From contig CALVCY010000026.1 of NCBI GenBank assembly GCA_944326175.1, positions 1 to 8,210 on the forward strand: a stretch of 8,210 nucleotides of DNA. The letters run 5' to 3'. The stretch's first letter is position 1; every line of letters begins with the position of its first letter. Source of the stretch: an uncultured Erysipelotrichaceae bacterium (lineage in GTDB: Bacteria > Bacillota_I > Bacilli_A > Erysipelotrichales > Erysipelotrichaceae). The notes beneath the pieces are model-generated. The model was not told where the DNA came from. It was given only the letters and a program-made list of their open reading frames with translations, and searched no databases. The position numbers and the translations under genes are program-made. Of this stretch, positions 1-5,528 are shown one piece after another.

Positions 1-35
1 TGAGAATCGGCAATATTAATACAATGGATGTCCAT

Positions 36-64
36 ATAAAAATACGATGGTTCAACCATCGTAT
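36..64 (-). terminator. Rho-independent terminator of the glycoside hydrolase gene
   Basis: A hairpin with a 9-bp stem (ATACGATGG / CCATCGTAT) and a 5-nt loop lies just beyond the stop codon at 74-76. On the minus strand it is followed directly by TTTTTAT, so it fits an intrinsic terminator for the minus-strand gene. The apex is also one copy of the TGGT-N3-ACCA word that recurs across the window. Confidence 0.8.
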
Positions 65-73
65 AAAAATCAT

Positions 74-1246
74 TCAGTCATAAAATGATGCGACATGGTA
101 TGTATTGGAGGCATTCCACAATAACCATCCCATGGATCCGCAATCATAACTGGCTTGGACTTGAAGACCCACTTCTTCATCTTCATATTCACGGTATTTT
201 CGTAAATAAGATGCCGTAAAGTCCTGCAGCCATGGTCGTACCAAAGCAATGGTTTGACCATCGTGACGGTATGGATCCAACAATGCATTGGATTGACTCA
301 ATGCATTATAGATCACATCATAGGGATAGAGATCCGGTACATCCAGACCAAAAAAGCCATTGCCGTAATGACTGGGATAAATCATTGGAGAGATATAATC
401 CAATTCCTTGGCCAGTTGGACATAATTTTGACCAACGATGGCACTGTCGATCTCACTACCGATGATTGAACCAAACACATCTGCAGAGACATATACACCC
501 AATGGTTTAAGATGATCGCTAAAATAATCCACCGCGTCGCAGATCACAGCCATTTTTTGGGCATCATCCATCCCATTGTAATTGATTTCCCAGATCTTCC
601 CTTCGGTGGTAAAACGGATATAGTCAAACTGGATCTCATCAAAGCCAACATCCACGGCCGCTTTACAACAGGCCAGTATATAATCCCACACTTGTGGATT
701 GGTGGGGTCGATCCACGCTAGACCACTGTCATCTTTATACAATTGGCCATCATTGGTATATAAAGCCCATTGGGGGCGTACACTCGCCAAATATGGATCT
801 TTGAATGTTACGATCCGAGCGATGCAATAGATGCCATTGTTATGCAAGCGTTGGATGGTGGATTCGATATCATCAATGATATCGATGGAACTACCGATGG
901 ATTGGATCAGTGGATCATCACTGTCGATGGTCAAATACCCAGAATCGTCTTTGATATCGATCACCACGGCATTTATGGATGAAACACGAGAAATATCGAT
1001 CAACCAATCGATCATTGCGTCACTGTCAGCACTGTAAGCCGTGTAATAGATCCCATGGGTATTGACCTTGGGACGATGGACGAGAGATGACTGAAGTTTA
1101 CGAAAAGAGCGAATGGAATTGGAGATGGTGGTATCACCATAAACGATGGGGATATCCAGTTTTTCTTCGAGAACTCTGTTATTTTCAGCATGTATGGTTG
1201 GAACCATCATCAGTAAAATAAAGAGGATGGAGTATATCTTTTTCAT
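74..1246 (-). CDS. Secreted DUF4015-type putative glycoside hydrolase
   Basis: This 390-aa protein matches the DUF4015 'putative glycosyl hydrolase' family, a TIM-barrel group related to GH13-like enzymes; the substrate is unknown. Residues 1-20 form a signal peptide (MKK, a hydrophobic core, then cleavage near IHA|ENN), so it acts outside the membrane. Family landmarks are visible in order: GIYYTAYSAD (about 65-74), VVIDIKDDSG (94-103), GFDEIQFDYIRF (201-212, with the acidic residues expected in the active site), VSADVFG (253-259), DYISPMIYPSHY (283-294) and GWLLWNASNTY (373-383). Length fits the family. I chose the ATG at 1246 because it puts a textbook signal peptide at the N-terminus. An in-frame ATG at 1288 would add 14 residues. 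Neither start has a clear Shine-Dalgarno. It is transcribed divergently from the DegV gene. Confidence 0.88.
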   Translation of the reverse strand: MKKIYSILFILLMMVPTIHAENNRVLEEKLDIPIVYGDTTISNSIRSFRKLQSSLVHRPKVNTHGIYYTAYSADSDAMIDWLIDISRVSSINAVVIDIKDDSGYLTIDSDDPLIQSIGSSIDIIDDIESTIQRLHNNGIYCIARIVTFKDPYLASVRPQWALYTNDGQLYKDDSGLAWIDPTNPQVWDYILACCKAAVDVGFDEIQFDYIRFTTEGKIWEINYNGMDDAQKMAVICDAVDYFSDHLKPLGVYVSADVFGSIIGSEIDSAIVGQNYVQLAKELDYISPMIYPSHYGNGFFGLDVPDLYPYDVIYNALSQSNALLDPYRHDGQTIALVRPWLQDFTASYLRKYREYEDEEVGLQVQASYDCGSMGWLLWNASNTYHVASFYD

Positions 1247-1317
1247 AGGCGCAACCAGTTTATCATGAAAGTGATAGATAACTTGCATTGTTTATGGTTT
1301 TAACCATCGTTTAACAT

Positions 1318-1326
1318 TGTTATAAT
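1318..1326 (+). promoter_or_regulatory. Extended -10 promoter of the DegV gene
   Basis: The string TGTTATAAT is a perfect TATAAT hexamer with the TGn extension. The -35 region 17 nt upstream is poor (TTTTAA), which an extended -10 can tolerate. Transcription would start near 1333, giving a short leader that begins just before the palindrome at 1336-1352. Confidence 0.6.
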
Positions 1327-1346
1327 CGATTTGTTAAATGGTTCAA
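1319..1346 (-). promoter_or_regulatory. Predicted promoter of the glycoside hydrolase gene
   Basis: Reading the minus strand, TTGAAC (1341-1346) and TATAAC (1319-1324) are separated by 16 nt, a plausible sigma-A promoter. The -10 overlaps the opposite-strand -10 of the DegV promoter, and the -35 lies inside the palindrome at 1336-1352. The 5' leader would be about 65 nt to the ATG at 1246. Confidence 0.5.
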
Positions 1347-1352
1347 CCATTT
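1336..1352. repeat. Inverted repeat between divergent promoters
   Basis: AAATGGTT-C-AACCATTT is a 17-nt near-perfect palindrome. It covers the -35 of the minus-strand promoter and the first transcribed bases of the DegV mRNA. It could be an operator acting on both genes or a short hairpin. A related repeat, ATGGTT-TT-AACCAT, lies at 1294-1307. Confidence 0.55.
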
Positions 1353-1353
1353 C

Positions 1354-1360
1354 AAAGGAG
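1354..1360 (+). promoter_or_regulatory. Ribosome binding site fixing the DegV start
   Basis: AAAGGAG lies 9 nt before the ATG at 1370. An upstream in-frame TTG at 1331 would start translation before this site and can be discounted. Confidence 0.85.
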
Positions 1361-1369
1361 ATCCCTTTC

Positions 1370-2230
1370 ATGAAAATATTTACCGATACCTGTTGCCAGT
1401 ATTCTCCGGAAGCTGCTTCAAAAATCGATATCATCGCTGTGCCCATGCAGATCCTTTATGATGGCTTATCATTCAAGGAATATGTGGAATTATCCCCGGA
1501 AACCTTGTTATCCAAGATCATCGTGGATCATGTGGTCCCCTCTTCTTCCCAACCTTCTCCCTATGACATCAAAAATGCCTATGGATCGTTAAATGAAGGG
1601 GAACAAGGGATCGCCATTACCATCGCCGATGGATTAAGTGGTACATTCAACAGTTTTTCCACGATGCGTCTTGGTTATGACCATCCAGAAAATATTACGG
1701 TATATAACAGTAAAACCATTGCCGGACCTCAACGATATATGGTCCGTTATGCTCGTAAACTGGCGGATAATGGTTTGACCATGGATGAAATCATTACCAA
1801 ACTGGATGAAATCCGAGAAACGACATGGAGTTACCTTGTCCCGCAGGATTTCCAGTTTTTAAAACGAGGCGGACGTTGCAATGCCGTGACTGCCAAATTG
1901 GGTGGTTTGTTGAATTTACAAGTGGCGGTGACCATCACACCCGATGGACGCCATTTGGATAAATTTGCCATTACCCGCACGCTTAAAGCCATGACCAAAA
2001 AGATACTGGATGATATCCAATCCAAAGTGGATATGGATAAACCACAGCACTTCTACGTCGTCCATGCGGATAACGAATTAATGGCATTGCAGATGGTTTC
2101 TGCCATCAACACCCGATTCCCCAACCATATCGTGGAAGTGTTGCCACTATGTCCCACTTGCATCGTTCAAGGTGGTCCAGGATGTGTCGCGATTCAGGTG
2201 ATCGAAGATAAACTTGAACAACTCGACTAA
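1370..2230 (+). CDS. DegV family (FakB-like) fatty-acid-binding protein
   Basis: This 286-aa cytoplasmic protein has the usual DegV length and architecture. Visible landmarks are the N-terminal strand MKIFTDTC with the TDT motif (5-7), the ligand-binding segment SSSQPSP (58-64), ITIADGLSGTFNS (83-95) with the second conserved serine/threonine cluster, and LKRGGR (164-169) followed by KLGGLLNLQVAVTITPDG (176-193). The C-terminal segment GGPGCVAI (268-275) matches the usual gly-rich glycine/alanine end. DegV proteins bind a single fatty acid. FakB members present it to the kinase FakA for phosphorylation and entry into phospholipid synthesis. No fakA is visible here, so its partner is presumed to be encoded elsewhere. 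It has its own extended -10 promoter and a strong RBS. No convincing terminator follows. Confidence 0.93.
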   Translation: MKIFTDTCCQYSPEAASKIDIIAVPMQILYDGLSFKEYVELSPETLLSKIIVDHVVPSSSQPSPYDIKNAYGSLNEGEQGIAITIADGLSGTFNSFSTMRLGYDHPENITVYNSKTIAGPQRYMVRYARKLADNGLTMDEIITKLDEIRETTWSYLVPQDFQFLKRGGRCNAVTAKLGGLLNLQVAVTITPDGRHLDKFAITRTLKAMTKKILDDIQSKVDMDKPQHFYVVHADNELMALQMVSAINTRFPNHIVEVLPLCPTCIVQGGPGCVAIQVIEDKLEQLD

Positions 2231-2435
2231 GCCTCATGATTCACTATACAATGCCTTCTTGTATACCATTTATGGCATGAAAGTCGTAAAAATACCCATT
2301 GATCTTTTCGTGAGCTGTCCACACAAGGGTGGAAGGAAAGGATATGGTATATGTACGTTTATCATACTTGCAGTGGTTAAAACTAGCATTGATGCATGTA
2401 ACCAAACACTACCAGTTTTCAAATCGATGGTAAAT
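2231..2435. other. Intergenic stretch at the left edge of the accessory island
   Basis: I see no credible gene here. There is a weak AT-rich inverted repeat (TATACAA 2245-2251 / TTGTATA 2259-2265, 7-nt loop) without a T-tract, and a small TCCAC...GTGGA repeat near 2317-2334. The stretch lacks the TGGT-N3-ACCA word common in the flanking genes, so the junction between host and island probably falls in or near it. Confidence 0.4.
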
Positions 2436-2465
2436 AAAAACGGACTTCATTTCGAGTCCGTTTTT
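2436..2465. terminator. Bidirectional intrinsic terminator of the accessory cassette
   Basis: AAAAACGGACT (2436-2446) pairs with AGTCCGTTTTT (2455-2465) around an 8-nt loop. The A/T flanks give a U-tract on either strand. The TGA stop of the small membrane protein (2447-2449) lies in the loop, so the hairpin begins inside the last codons. It can end the minus-strand cassette and may also stop read-through from the DegV gene. Confidence 0.88.
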
Positions 2466-2665
2466 ATTCCTGCAATAAAGCAAACAGCTCCAGCAATTAA
2501 AGCTACAATCCCTATATTGCGAATTTTCAGAACATCCATTAAAGCGTAATTCTCATTATCCGTGGCGATGCTTAGTAAACTTGGATTCGATTTCAAATAA
2601 ACCAAAACATAAACGAAACCAATGACGATAAGAACTAACGCTAAATGATGAAAACTTTTACTCAT
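2447..2665 (-). CDS. Small two-helix membrane protein, possible immunity partner
   Basis: I do not recognise this 72-aa protein. It has two hydrophobic segments, about residues 8-25 (LALVLIVIGFVYVLVYLK) and 51-67 (IGIVALIAGAVCFIAGI), joined by a polar loop containing SIATDNENYALMDVLKIRN, with a lysine-rich C-terminus. It should sit in the cytoplasmic membrane with both ends on the same side. The ATG lies 2 nt after the stop codon of the upstream secreted-protein gene and has no Shine-Dalgarno. Translational coupling (termination then reinitiation) is therefore likely, and the two products are probably made in a fixed ratio. A TTG at 2677 in the same frame would overlap the upstream gene. Small two-TM proteins downstream of secreted toxins are often immunity proteins, but that is only inference here. 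Confidence 0.65.
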   Translation of the reverse strand: MSKSFHHLALVLIVIGFVYVLVYLKSNPSLLSIATDNENYALMDVLKIRNIGIVALIAGAVCFIAGIKTDSK

Positions 2666-2667
2666 AT

Positions 2668-3375
2668 TTAATACCAAGTAGAAAACTCACAGTACGCACC
2701 AGATGAATGTGGAACATACAGTCTTAAATAAAAAGTTGACTGCCCCCAATCACCAACGAGTGTACCTTCAAAGTACAATTGAGCCTTCGCAGGATTATTG
2801 TAATCTGACACTTGCCTTTGGATCGTAAGTGATACATTAGCAAACGTTCCTCCTGCCACCGTAACTCCTGGATCATAAACTCTATTTATTTGACCCTCTC
2901 CTGTATTGGATCCTTCAAAATCTGCCCTATACGTAGCTGTAACTGCACCCCACGTAGCAAATATCTGAGCGTTCGTCCAAGTGTAATAGTATCCTGTGGA
3001 AGTATGATTACCTCCTTGAATTACCCCTCGAAATAAATCAAATAAGCCTCCCTTTACTTCGATTTTTTTAATAGACCCATCTGGATATACATACTTTTCA
3101 ATATAATGGCCTTCGTTCAAATCAAATAGTTTTACTGCAGGCTGCAAATCCGAATATATTGGATTAAAAGCATCCAACATGATCCCGTTATTAACTTTAT
3201 AAACTAAATTGTCTACCTTTTTAATGTCAACACCAGAATCAATGAAGTTTTGTCTTAATGTAATATTATTCTGTTGGTATTCATCCAACTCATTCGTTTC
3301 GTTATTTGCAGAAACAGAAAGGAAATTCACAAAGAATAATATTCCAGAAAGAAATACTGCAAATATTTTTTTCAT
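2668..3375 (-). CDS. Uncharacterised secreted protein with aromatic/Gly-rich beta C-terminal domain
   Basis: I cannot name a family for this 235-aa protein. Residues 1-23 are a clear signal peptide (MKKIF start, hydrophobic core, VSA|NN). Residues 24-105 are charged and polar and end in YVYPDGSIKKIEVKGG (95-110), which could mark the end of a propeptide or linker. Residues 111-235 are rich in Gly, Thr, Tyr and Trp and look all-beta: GYYYTWTNAQIF, TATYRADFEG, GGTFANVSLTIQRQV, KAQLYFEGTLVGDWG, FYLRLYVPHSSGAYCEFSTWY. There is one cysteine, no LPXTG and no lipobox, so release is expected. The gene is preceded by a 13-codon leader ORF and an unusual promoter, and followed at once by a small membrane protein. 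It is AT-richer than its flanks. Options include a large bacteriocin, a signalling protein or an adhesin; none is proven. The start at 3375 has GAGG only about 4 nt upstream, unusually close. Confidence 0.72.
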   Translation of the reverse strand: MKKIFAVFLSGILFFVNFLSVSANNETNELDEYQQNNITLRQNFIDSGVDIKKVDNLVYKVNNGIMLDAFNPIYSDLQPAVKLFDLNEGHYIEKYVYPDGSIKKIEVKGGLFDLFRGVIQGGNHTSTGYYYTWTNAQIFATWGAVTATYRADFEGSNTGEGQINRVYDPGVTVAGGTFANVSLTIQRQVSDYNNPAKAQLYFEGTLVGDWGQSTFYLRLYVPHSSGAYCEFSTWY

Positions 3376-3392
3376 AATTCCTCGATTCTACT

Positions 3393-3434
3393 CTAGTTAG
3401 ACTGATAGTGACAGTTACAATTATTCCTGTCCAT
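3393..3434 (-). CDS. Putative 13-aa leader peptide with strong Shine-Dalgarno
   Basis: This short ORF reads MDRNNCNCHYQSN then TAG. Its ATG is 8 nt downstream of GGAGGT (3443-3448), the best ribosome site in the window, and it ends 17 nt before the secreted-protein ATG. The peptide has a Cys-X-Cys pair and is polar, with no hydrophobic core. It may be a translated leader that controls access to the weak, closely spaced RBS of the next gene, or a small functional peptide. It could also be fortuitous, since only its RBS and spacing support it. Confidence 0.45.
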   Translation of the reverse strand: MDRNNCNCHYQSN

Positions 3435-3442
3435 TGGTTTGC

Positions 3443-3448
3443 ACCTCC
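3443..3448 (-). promoter_or_regulatory. Consensus Shine-Dalgarno before the 13-codon ORF
   Basis: GGAGGT on the minus strand lies 8 nt from the leader ATG. It is notable because the long downstream gene has only GAGG at about 4-nt spacing, so ribosomes entering this mRNA would be expected to load first at the leader. Confidence 0.65.
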
Positions 3449-3463
3449 AAACATAAAGATTTT

Positions 3464-3473
3464 AACGGCCGTT
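3464..3473. promoter_or_regulatory. 10-bp perfect palindrome, candidate operator
   Basis: AACGGCCGTT lies just downstream of the predicted transcription start (about 3480), between promoter and leader RBS. A GC-rich core in an AT-rich untranslated region at this position is typical of a repressor site. It has no loop, so it is more likely a DNA site than an RNA hairpin. Confidence 0.4.
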
Positions 3474-3486
3474 TACTTCCACTAAA

Positions 3487-3514
3487 ATTGTAACAAAAAA
3501 GCCGAGTCATTCAA
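3487..3514 (-). promoter_or_regulatory. Predicted promoter of the accessory cassette
   Basis: On the minus strand, TTGAAT (3509-3514) and TACAAT (3487-3492) are separated by 16 nt: 4/6 and 5/6 matches to sigma-A consensus with slightly short spacing. The start site would be near 3480. The -35 lies inside the second 13-bp direct repeat, as is common for activated promoters. Confidence 0.55.
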
Positions 3515-3540
3515 CCCTATTCCAACCCATTTTACCCTAT
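3508..3540 (-). repeat. Two 13-bp direct repeats, 20-bp period, at the -35
   Basis: Read on the minus strand, ATAGGGTAAAATG (3528-3540) and ATAGGGTTGAATG (3508-3520) match at 11 of 13 positions. Their starts are exactly 20 bp apart, about two helical turns, and the proximal copy overlaps the -35. This is the arrangement used by dimeric activators such as LytTR or OmpR-type response regulators. The regulator is not encoded in the window, and the motif is not one I can match to a named factor. Confidence 0.6.
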
Positions 3541-3568
3541 CCTCATCGTTTCTATTCACGGAGCCTAC

Positions 3569-3599
3569 AGAGATCTTCTAAAATTATCCGAAGATCTCT
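3569..3599. repeat. 10-bp-stem hairpin beside the IS left end
   Basis: AGAGATCTTC (3569-3578) pairs perfectly with GAAGATCTCT (3590-3599) across an 11-nt loop. On the plus strand a short T-run follows. No plus-strand gene lies just upstream, so it may be an IS end structure or an orphan terminator left by the insertion. Confidence 0.55.
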
Positions 3600-3614
3600 T
3601 TTAGTGTAAGTGGT
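3599..3614 (+). repeat. Eroded left terminal inverted repeat of the IS
   Basis: Read inward, this 16-nt segment (containing TTTAGTGTA and GGT) matches the inward reading of 4564-4579 at 11 of 16 positions, with shared blocks TTTA, TGTA and GGT. The two segments bracket the transposase remnant symmetrically. Confidence 0.5.
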
Positions 3615-3637
3615 TTTTACTTAGAGCTAGAATTTCG

Positions 3638-4553
3638 CTAAATCCGTTTTCTTTGCTTTACTATATAAATAAACTAGTTCAGATAACGCTATAGGTGTCT
3701 TGTTGATATGCTATGATAATCCAAAAAAAACGATTCAAATTCTGAATGTATCTGATTTATGTCACTTAACGAGAAGCCATGCTCATTTGCATGGCACTCA
3801 GCTTTTACTGTCTCTAGGCTACAGTTCCCATATTCACGCAGTTTCCAAGAACCAAAAGTCATCACCACATATAGTTAAGCCATGTTCGATTTGTCAATTC
3901 AATTTGAATAAATTTCTTTCGTCTCTTTCCCAAACCCAGCTACCTTTAGAAATATGTGATTTTGATCATCAATCGTTGAAACAACACATGATGAATAATT
4001 ATTTTTACTTGTGGATTGATTTGACTTCCGCCGCTTTGAGCTACGTATCATGGTTTTGTAATTCTATCCCTTGAAATTAATCGGTATATTCTTAGCATCT
4101 ATTTGAATATGACCAGGTAGCTTTGCATTCTGAATATGAATAGAATCTAGAGCAGAATAAAGCTTATGGCACGATAATAATGCTATATTTCTATTAATGC
4201 CGAGCATAGCAACAGTCTTCCTTGAAGACATACCGTTTAATTCACATTCAATGAAAGCACTCCATTTTTCAAGATTGAATCGACTGTATTCACCGGATGT
4301 TTTTGTATCCATCGAAAAAGATCTGCCACACTCTCTAGGTACAAATTTTTGGGCTCCGTTTTTTGATAACCGTTCTTAACATTATCTTCATAGCCACAGA
4401 AAGGGCAACAATGATCTCTAATAGACCAAATAGCAATAAGTTGAGACTGGTTGTCTTTAACAACAATTTCATTGTTTTGGGAATAGTAAACAGTCAATTC
4501 ACTAGATCAGGGGATAATGCTTTTAGATCATCAATTGCATAAGGACGTTCCAT
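3638..4553 (-). pseudogene. Decayed IS1595-family (ISXO2-like) transposase
   Basis: Reading the minus strand from ATG 4553 (SD-like GGTGAG 7 nt upstream) gives MERPYAIDDLKALSPDLVN then TGA at 4494-4496. The frame then shifts to TVYYSQNNEIVV...RDHCCPFCGYEDNVKNGYQ, the first half of the zinc ribbon. A second frameshift near 4325-4335 leads into ECGRSFS...RFNLEKWSAFIECELNGMSSRKT and HIQIDAKNIPINFKG, the first catalytic-acid region of the DDE fold. From there one frame runs to the end through stops at 4064-4066, 3899-3901, 3875-3877, 3689-3691 and 3674-3676. It still shows VVSTIDDQNHIFLKVAG, the INQIHSEFESFFLDYHSISTRHL block and RYLN-FIYIVKQRKR, ending at the TAG at 3638. The shift at the zinc ribbon appears to remove one of its four cysteines (YL-x-RECG). 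Reconstructed length is about 305 aa, normal for the family. Confidence 0.85.
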
Positions 4554-4563
4554 ATTATGGCTC

Positions 4564-4579
4564 ACCGTCTACATTAAAC
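4564..4579 (-). repeat. Eroded right terminal inverted repeat of the IS
   Basis: This is the partner of 3599-3614 in inverted orientation (11 of 16 positions). It lies 10 nt upstream of the transposase start codon, a normal distance for an IS of this size. Confidence 0.5.
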
Positions 4580-4676
4580 GGCAAAATCAGGTTAGTGGTA
4601 TGACATAGTTGAATGATATGAACATACGAACCCAAAAATCCATCAGGGCTGATCAATTCCAGTTTAAATTTATCGA

Positions 4677-4707
4677 ATCGGGCATCCGCCGATCGCGGAT
4701 GCCCGAT
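4677..4707 (-). terminator. Hairpin after the HAD phosphatase gene
   Basis: A 13-bp stem (ATCGGGCATCCGC / GCGGATGCCCGAT) with a 5-nt loop starts 10 nt past the stop codon at 4717-4719. The T-tract is poor (TCGATAAATTT on the minus strand), but the strong GC stem and position argue for a terminator. Confidence 0.7.
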
Positions 4708-4716
4708 ATCCATGAA

Positions 4717-5481
4717 TTAAAACAACGTCGCAATATCCAAAACGTTTTTGCAATAATACGTCGGTTGAATACCTAAATCCGCGATATCTTCCAGATGGTG
4801 GACCCCACTATCGATAAAGATGGATTTCAATCCGGCACGCGTCGCCCCAGCGATATCGGTTTCCAGATTGTCTCCGACCATGAACACTTCGTCTGCATTG
4901 ACTTTCAGTTTCTTCAATGCACCGATAAATATTGGGGAATACGGTTTGCCGATCTTGATGGCCACCTTGCTGGTACAGTATTCTAACATCGCCACGATTG
5001 AACCATTTCCCACATTGGCACCAGCTTCCGAAAGCAAGATCCGATCATTATTGGTCCCCACCAGTTTCGCCCCGTTTAAGATCAACCGTGCAGCCTCCGA
5101 ATAATCGGAATAACTCGCCTCCCGATTTAATCCAACAAAGAAATATTGGGGATGATGATAGTCCAATTCAAATCCACCTTCGATCAAGGCTTCATACATG
5201 CCGCCTTCACCGATATAGGCCGCGGTTTTCGCCAATGGATCTTCCGCCTTGATCGTCGATACGGCCGCCATGGCAGAGGTATAGAATTTATCCGGCGTCA
5301 CATGAAAACCGATCTTATTCATATGATTTGCGGCCTGTTTGGGGGTGCGAGAAGAATTATTCGTCAAAAACAGATACGGGACATTGAAGGCATTGAGAGT
5401 ATCGATCCATTCGATCGCGCCGTCGATCGGATCGATGCCACGGTACATCGTCCCGTCCAGATCAATTAAAAATGCAGCCAT
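4717..5481 (-). CDS. HAD-IIA (NagD-like) phosphatase
   Basis: This 254-aa cytoplasmic enzyme is a haloacid dehalogenase phosphatase of subfamily IIA, the NagD/4-nitrophenylphosphatase group, which hydrolyses small sugar or nucleotide phosphates. All four HAD motifs are present: LIDLDGTMY with nucleophile D7 and D9, LFLTNNSSR (37-45, motif II), IKIGKPYSP with K179 (motif III), and VGDNLETD (202-209, motif IV). The IIA cap lies between motifs II and III and includes VGTNND (141-146). Length is typical. I start it at the ATG at 5481 because AGAAGG lies 6 nt upstream and the protein then begins MAAFLIDLDG. An in-frame ATG at 5499 would precede that RBS. It is divergent from the metallophosphoesterase-like gene with only 47 nt between them. 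Confidence 0.93.
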   Translation of the reverse strand: MAAFLIDLDGTMYRGIDPIDGAIEWIDTLNAFNVPYLFLTNNSSRTPKQAANHMNKIGFHVTPDKFYTSAMAAVSTIKAEDPLAKTAAYIGEGGMYEALIEGGFELDYHHPQYFFVGLNREASYSDYSEAARLILNGAKLVGTNNDRILLSEAGANVGNGSIVAMLEYCTSKVAIKIGKPYSPIFIGALKKLKVNADEVFMVGDNLETDIAGATRAGLKSIFIDSGVHHLEDIADLGIQPTYYCKNVLDIATLF

Positions 5482-5512
5482 GTTTTCCCTTCTAACCATC
5501 GTGGAGCAATGA

Positions 5513-5521
5513 TGGTAAAAT
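5513..5521 (+). promoter_or_regulatory. Extended -10 promoter giving a probable leaderless mRNA
   Basis: TGGTAAAAT is a TGn-extended -10 ending 7 nt before the ATG at 5529, so transcription should start at or next to the start codon. No Shine-Dalgarno precedes that ATG. The -35 region is weak, as extended -10 promoters allow. Confidence 0.45.
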
Positions 5522-5528
5522 AATCGTC

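Larger units (their letters stand above)
3599..4579 (-). mobile_element. Degenerate IS1595-family insertion sequence
   Basis: The element spans about 1 kb between two eroded terminal inverted repeats and contains a single decayed transposase gene filling nearly all of it, as expected for the passenger-free IS1595 group. I could not identify an 8-bp target duplication; divergence of the ends is high enough to hide it. The exact tips may lie several bases outside the matched 16-nt cores. The IS sits between the accessory cassette promoter and the HAD gene, and may have helped bring in or disturb the island. Confidence 0.7.

Noticed and set aside
1..34. A possible start of another minus-strand gene (ATG at 34, reading MDIHCINIADS)
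   Set aside because: Only 11 codons are visible before the edge, there is no RBS, and the site follows a terminator U-tract closely. It cannot be supported.
2214..2549. A plus-strand ORF overlapping the end of the DegV gene
   Set aside because: It starts inside the DegV coding region, crosses the terminator hairpin and runs antisense into the membrane-protein gene. There is no RBS.
3700..4074. A 124-codon plus-strand ORF
   Set aside because: It lies antisense to the transposase remnant, whose conserved blocks are readable on the minus strand at the same positions. There is no RBS and the product has no recognisable pattern.
4554..4570. AGCC/CGG similarity between 3556-3568 and 4556-4567 as IS terminal repeats
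   Set aside because: The match needs a gap and is shorter than the 11/16 match of 3599-3614 with 4564-4579, which also brackets the transposase better.
5494..5516. Inverted repeat ACCATC...GATGGT between the HAD and phosphoesterase-fold genes
   Set aside because: It is only a 6-bp arm with a 10-nt spacer, and CCAT/ATGG words are common throughout this sequence, so it is not listed as an operator.
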